From JALVIU01 sp964462295 (GTDB lineage: Bacteria > Atribacterota > JALVIU01): a stretch of DNA of 26,924 nt. Below are positions 23,921 to 26,924 of this stretch, one piece after another (the first letter of the stretch is position 1; the number at the start of each line of letters is the position of its first letter). Under the pieces are notes generated by a model. It ran no database searches, was not told where the DNA came from, and worked only from the letters and a program-made list of their open reading frames with translations. The position numbers and the translations under genes are program-made. The stretch spans positions 1 through 26,924 of the forward strand of contig CAYWXH010000020.1 in the NCBI GenBank assembly GCA_964462295.1, given 5' to 3'.

Positions 23921-24295
23921 ATGCCAACAATTAATCAGTTAGTGAGAAAGGGGAGACAGAAGGTAACTAAGAGATCTTCTACTCCTGCACTTAGAGGAAA
24001 TCCCCAAAAGAGAGGGGTATGTACGAGAGTATGGACCGTAACACCTAAGAAGCCTAATTCTGCTTTGAGAAAAGTTGCAAGGGTAAGACTTACAAACGGT
24101 ATAGAAATAACGGCATATATTCCTGGTATAGGACATAATTTACAGGAACACTCTATGGTATTAGTAAGGGGTGGCAGAGTTAAAGACTTACCTGGTGTAC
24201 GTTATCACATTATAAGAGGAGCAGAAGATGCTGCCGGTGTTGAAGGTAGAAGAAGAGGGAGATCAAAATATGGAACTAAAAAACCTAAGAAATAG
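23921..24295 (+). CDS. rpsL: 30S ribosomal protein S12
   Basis: Decoding-centre protein, 124 aa. Nearly every conserved segment is present: MPTINQLVRKGR, NPQKRGVCTRVWT, PKKPNSALRKVARVRLTNG, YIPGIGHNLQEHS and the RGGRVKDLPGVRYH loop, which faces the A site and holds the aspartate methylthiolated in many bacteria. The lysines in PKKPNSA and GRVKDLPG match the streptomycin-sensitive form. AGGGAGGT lies six bases before the ATG. First gene of the str operon, 11 bp before rpsG. Confidence 0.99.
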   Translation: MPTINQLVRKGRQKVTKRSSTPALRGNPQKRGVCTRVWTVTPKKPNSALRKVARVRLTNGIEITAYIPGIGHNLQEHSMVLVRGGRVKDLPGVRYHIIRGAEDAAGVEGRRRGRSKYGTKKPKK

Positions 24296-24306
24296 GAGGA
24301 ACAAGT

Positions 24307-24777
24307 ATGCCAAGAAAAGGTAAGGTTCCAAAAAGAGAAGTGTTGCCAGATCCTATGTATGGAGATACAATGGTGACCCGTTTTATAAATGTAATAATGA
24401 AAAAAGGGAAAAAGAGTGTCGCAGAGAGAATTTTTTACAATGCACTCAAGATAGTGGAAGAGAGAACAAAAAAAGATGGGCTTGAAGTATTTAAGACAGC
24501 ACTCAATAACGTTATGCCTGTGCTTGAAGTAAGACCGAGAAGGGTCGGAGGAGCTACTTATCAGGTACCGGTAGAGGTAAGACCTGAGAGAAGGATTTCT
24601 CTTGCTATGAGATGGATTTCAAATTATGCAAGGGCTAGAGCAGGCAGAACAATGGAAGAAAAGTTAGCTCGAGAACTTATTGATGCCTACAACAATACAG
24701 GGGCAAGTATTAAAAAGAAAGAGGATACCCATAGAATGGCTGAGGCCAACAAGGCATTTGCTCACTATAGGTGGTAA
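24307..24777 (+). CDS. rpsG: 30S ribosomal protein S7
   Basis: Primary 16S rRNA-binding protein that nucleates the 30S head; 156 aa is the usual length. Motifs are MPRKGKVPKREVLPDP, VTRFINVIMKKGKKSVAE, the beta hairpin EVRPRRVGGATYQVPVEVRP, and the C-terminal KKKEDTHRMAEANKAFAHYR. It has an AGGAGGA ribosome-binding site 5 bp before the ATG. The 11-bp gap to rpsL is too short for the long S12-S7 intercistronic element through which E. coli S7 represses its own operon, so any autoregulation must act elsewhere. Confidence 0.99.
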   Translation: MPRKGKVPKREVLPDPMYGDTMVTRFINVIMKKGKKSVAERIFYNALKIVEERTKKDGLEVFKTALNNVMPVLEVRPRRVGGATYQVPVEVRPERRISLAMRWISNYARARAGRTMEEKLARELIDAYNNTGASIKKKEDTHRMAEANKAFAHYRW

Positions 24778-24792
24778 TAGGAGGTTTTTTCT

Positions 24793-26865
24793 TTGGAGAA
24801 GAGAATAACAGATCTCAATAGAGTAAGAAATATAGGAATAATGGCCCATATAGATGCCGGAAAGACTACAATAAGTGAAAGGATTTTATTTTATACCGGC
24901 AAACTATGGAAAATGGGGGAAGTCCATGATGGAAATGCCGTAATGGATTATATGGAGCAAGAAAAAGAGAGAGGAATTACGATTACCTCCGCAGTTACTA
25001 CATGCTACTGGAATGATCATAGAATAAACCTCATTGATACTCCGGGACATGTAGATTTTACGGCAGAAGTAGAGAGATCTCTCAGAGTCTTGGACGGCGC
25101 TATAGCTGTTTTTTCTGCAGTTGAAGGGGTAGAGGCTCAATCTGAGACTGTATGGCGTCAAGCAGATAAGTATAATGTTTCCAGATTAAGTTTTATAAAC
25201 AAAATGGATAGGGTAGGGGCCGATTTTTGGAGTGCAGTGAAAATGATAAAGGATAAGTTAGGTGCGAATCCTGTACCTATCCAGATTCCTGTGGGGGCAG
25301 AAGAAAACTTTGAAGGGGTAATAGATCTTATAAATGAAAAGAAATTTTCTTATACTGAGAGCGAGTTGGGAGATAAATATAAAGTCATTCCTCTTTCAGC
25401 AGAAGAAGATGAAGAACTTGCAAAACACAGAGAGTTTATGATAGAAGCAGTGGCTGAATATGACGAAGAACTCCTCACACTTTATATCGAAGGTGAGGAC
25501 ATTCCGCCAGAAATCTTAAAAAGAGCTATAAGGAAGGCTACCATAGAAAATAAGATTACCCCAGTGTTATGTGGTTCAGCTTTGAAGAATAAGGGAATTC
25601 AACCTTTATTAGATGCAGTAGTTGATTTCTTACCTTCTCCTTTAGACCTCCCTCCTGTAAAAGGTATTCACCCAGATACAGGGGAAGAGATTATACGTTA
25701 TCCATCTAATGATGAGCCTTTTACTGCCTTGATATTTAAAATTATAACTGATCCATTTGTAGGTAAGGTTTCTTTCTTTAGAGTATATGCAGGGAAATTA
25801 AAGGCAGGAAGTACTGTCTATAATCCTCGTACGAGAAAAAAGGAAAGAATTAATAGAATTTTATTTTTCCATGCTGATAAACGAGAAGAAATAAAAGAGA
25901 TCTATGCAGGTGAAATAGGAGGGGCTATAGGTATTAAATCCTCTGTAACAGGGGATACTATATCTGAGATAAACCACCCTATAGTGCTTGAGAGCATGGA
26001 TTTTCCAGAACCTGTTGTATCTGTTGCCATATCTCCTAAAACTCAAGCAGATTTAGAGAGATTAGGAGATTCGCTTAATAAGCTTTCAGAAGAAGATCCT
26101 ACATTCCGGATAACTAAAAATAGAGAGACAGGTGAAACAATTATCTCAGGAATGGGAGAGCTCCATCTTGAGATAATTATAGATAGATTATTAAGAGAAT
26201 TCAATGTTCAAGCTCATGTAGGAAAACCTCAAGTTGCCTATAAAGAAACCATTACTACTTCTGCAGAGGCAGAAGGTAAATTTATTAAACAAACAGGTGG
26301 AAGAGGTCAGTATGGACATGTTAAGTTAATGATTGAGCCTTTAGAAGGAAAGGAATTTGAATTTGTTAATAAAGTTGTAGGCGGGGAAATCCCGAAAGAA
26401 TATATCCCTTCCGTGGAAACAGGCGTGAGAGAGGCGATGGAAACAGGAGGACTTGCGGGTTATCCCGTTGTTAATGTGAGGGTAACACTGCTTGGAGGAT
26501 CATATCACCCTGTAGATTCGTCTGACATAGCATTTAAGATAGCTGGCTCTATGGCATTTATTTCTGCCCAAAAGAAGGCAAAGCCTGTTATACTTGAACC
26601 AATTATGGAGGTAGAGATTATTACTCCTGAGGAATATATAGGGGCTGTAATTGGGGATATTAATTCTAGAAGAGGTAGAATTGAGCATATGGAACCACGG
26701 TCAGGTGTGCAAGTAATAAAAGCACTTGTACCTTTGTCAGAGATGTTTGGATATGCCAATATTTTGCGTTCAGAAACACAAGGTAGAGCTACTTATTCTA
26801 TGAAGTTCTCACATTATGAGCCACTCCCGGAAGGTTTGGCAAAAGATTTAATAATTGGAAAGTAA
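24793..26865 (+). CDS. fusA: Translation elongation factor G
   Basis: GTPase that drives ribosomal translocation and, with RRF, recycling. The 690-aa protein has all the G motifs: AHIDAGKTT (18-26), RGITITSA (60-67), DTPGHVDF (82-89), NKMD (136-139) and GSALKNKGIQ. Domains II to V follow, with the EF-G domain IV hallmark GGRGQYGHV and the C-terminal YANILRSETQGRATYSM. It starts at TTG 24793, with TAGGAGGT directly after the rpsG stop; no ATG fits the conserved N-terminus. It is the canonical elongation type, placed between rpsG and tuf. Confidence 0.98.
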   Translation: MEKRITDLNRVRNIGIMAHIDAGKTTISERILFYTGKLWKMGEVHDGNAVMDYMEQEKERGITITSAVTTCYWNDHRINLIDTPGHVDFTAEVERSLRVLDGAIAVFSAVEGVEAQSETVWRQADKYNVSRLSFINKMDRVGADFWSAVKMIKDKLGANPVPIQIPVGAEENFEGVIDLINEKKFSYTESELGDKYKVIPLSAEEDEELAKHREFMIEAVAEYDEELLTLYIEGEDIPPEILKRAIRKATIENKITPVLCGSALKNKGIQPLLDAVVDFLPSPLDLPPVKGIHPDTGEEIIRYPSNDEPFTALIFKIITDPFVGKVSFFRVYAGKLKAGSTVYNPRTRKKERINRILFFHADKREEIKEIYAGEIGGAIGIKSSVTGDTISEINHPIVLESMDFPEPVVSVAISPKTQADLERLGDSLNKLSEEDPTFRITKNRETGETIISGMGELHLEIIIDRLLREFNVQAHVGKPQVAYKETITTSAEAEGKFIKQTGGRGQYGHVKLMIEPLEGKEFEFVNKVVGGEIPKEYIPSVETGVREAMETGGLAGYPVVNVRVTLLGGSYHPVDSSDIAFKIAGSMAFISAQKKAKPVILEPIMEVEIITPEEYIGAVIGDINSRRGRIEHMEPRSGVQVIKALVPLSEMFGYANILRSETQGRATYSMKFSHYEPLPEGLAKDLIIGK

Positions 26866-26884
26866 TTATTAGGAGGGATCACAT

Positions 26885-26924
26885 ATGGCAAAAGAAAAAT
26901 ACGTAAGAACTAAGCCCCATGTAA
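26885..26924 (+). CDS. tuf: Translation elongation factor Tu (start only, cut by the right edge)
   Basis: The window ends after 13 codons, which read MAKEKYVRTKPHV, the N-terminus of bacterial EF-Tu. AGGAGGGAT lies six bases before the ATG, 19 bp after fusA. EF-Tu delivers aminoacyl-tRNA to the ribosome and is recharged by the EF-Ts encoded earlier in the window. Position after fusA in an rpsL-rpsG-fusA series makes the identity firm despite the short visible length. Confidence 0.93.
   Translation, partial: MAKEKYVRTKPHV

Noticed and set aside
1..26924. Search for CRISPR arrays, insertion sequences, phage genes, tRNAs or defence genes
   Set aside because: Nothing supported: no regularly spaced identical repeats, transposase motifs or cloverleaf sequences, and no gap between genes exceeds about 160 bp.

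Overview
The window is AT-rich (roughly two thirds A+T by eye), densely packed bacterial core-genome DNA. It carries no mobile element, CRISPR array, tRNA or rRNA. Lysine- and glutamate-rich proteins, AGA/AGG arginine codons, several TTG starts, a short 201-aa EF-Ts and an oversized RpoC (1687 aa) suggest a thermophilic, deep-branching bacterium. From memory of protein sizes and gene order, Dictyoglomus is my best guess; this is an inference, because no rRNA gene is present to settle it.

Layout. Positions 1-1892 (minus strand) hold a tripartite tricarboxylate transporter operon read in the order tctC-tctB-tctA. It has its own promoter and a very strong GC hairpin between the binding-protein gene and the permease genes. 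A 161-bp divergent intergenic region separates it from a plus-strand run that continues to the right edge. That run starts with a YjbQ-family gene (2054), then a DUF494/Smg gene and topA-xerC-hslV-hslU, a DNA topology/chromosome resolution/proteolysis block. A new promoter then starts rpsB-tsf-pyrH-frr-uppS-cdsA-rseP-ispG and a family-2 glycosyltransferase gene (translation, UMP kinase, ribosome recycling, undecaprenyl and phospholipid precursors, site-2 protease, MEP pathway). The next promoter drives rpoB-rpoC, and a further probable promoter overlaps the rpoC stop codon and leads into rpsL-rpsG-fusA-tuf; tuf is cut by the window edge.

The genes are tightly coupled. There are 4-bp ATGA/GTGA overlaps at topA/xerC, frr/uppS and ispG/glycosyltransferase, 8-bp overlaps at tsf/pyrH and uppS/cdsA, and gaps of 1-34 bp elsewhere. 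The order resembles the Firmicute topA-xerC-hslVU ... rpsB-tsf-pyrH-frr-uppS-cdsA-rseP neighbourhood, but trmFO, codY and dxr are missing from their usual slots and rpoBC is not preceded by rplKAJL.

I found no undescribed multi-gene system. The most interesting signals are inside known genes and leaders. RpoC has two large insertions built from repeated small modules: three GD-[IV]-[LI]-[ST]-E-x-[DE]-Y units near the N-terminus and five TG-x-[VL]-x3-G-x2-[IL] units near the C-terminus, and RpoB has two more of the latter type. There is also a recurring TTGCAA-N17-TGATATAMT promoter style, and a compact palindrome plus tandem repeat at the rpoB transcription start.
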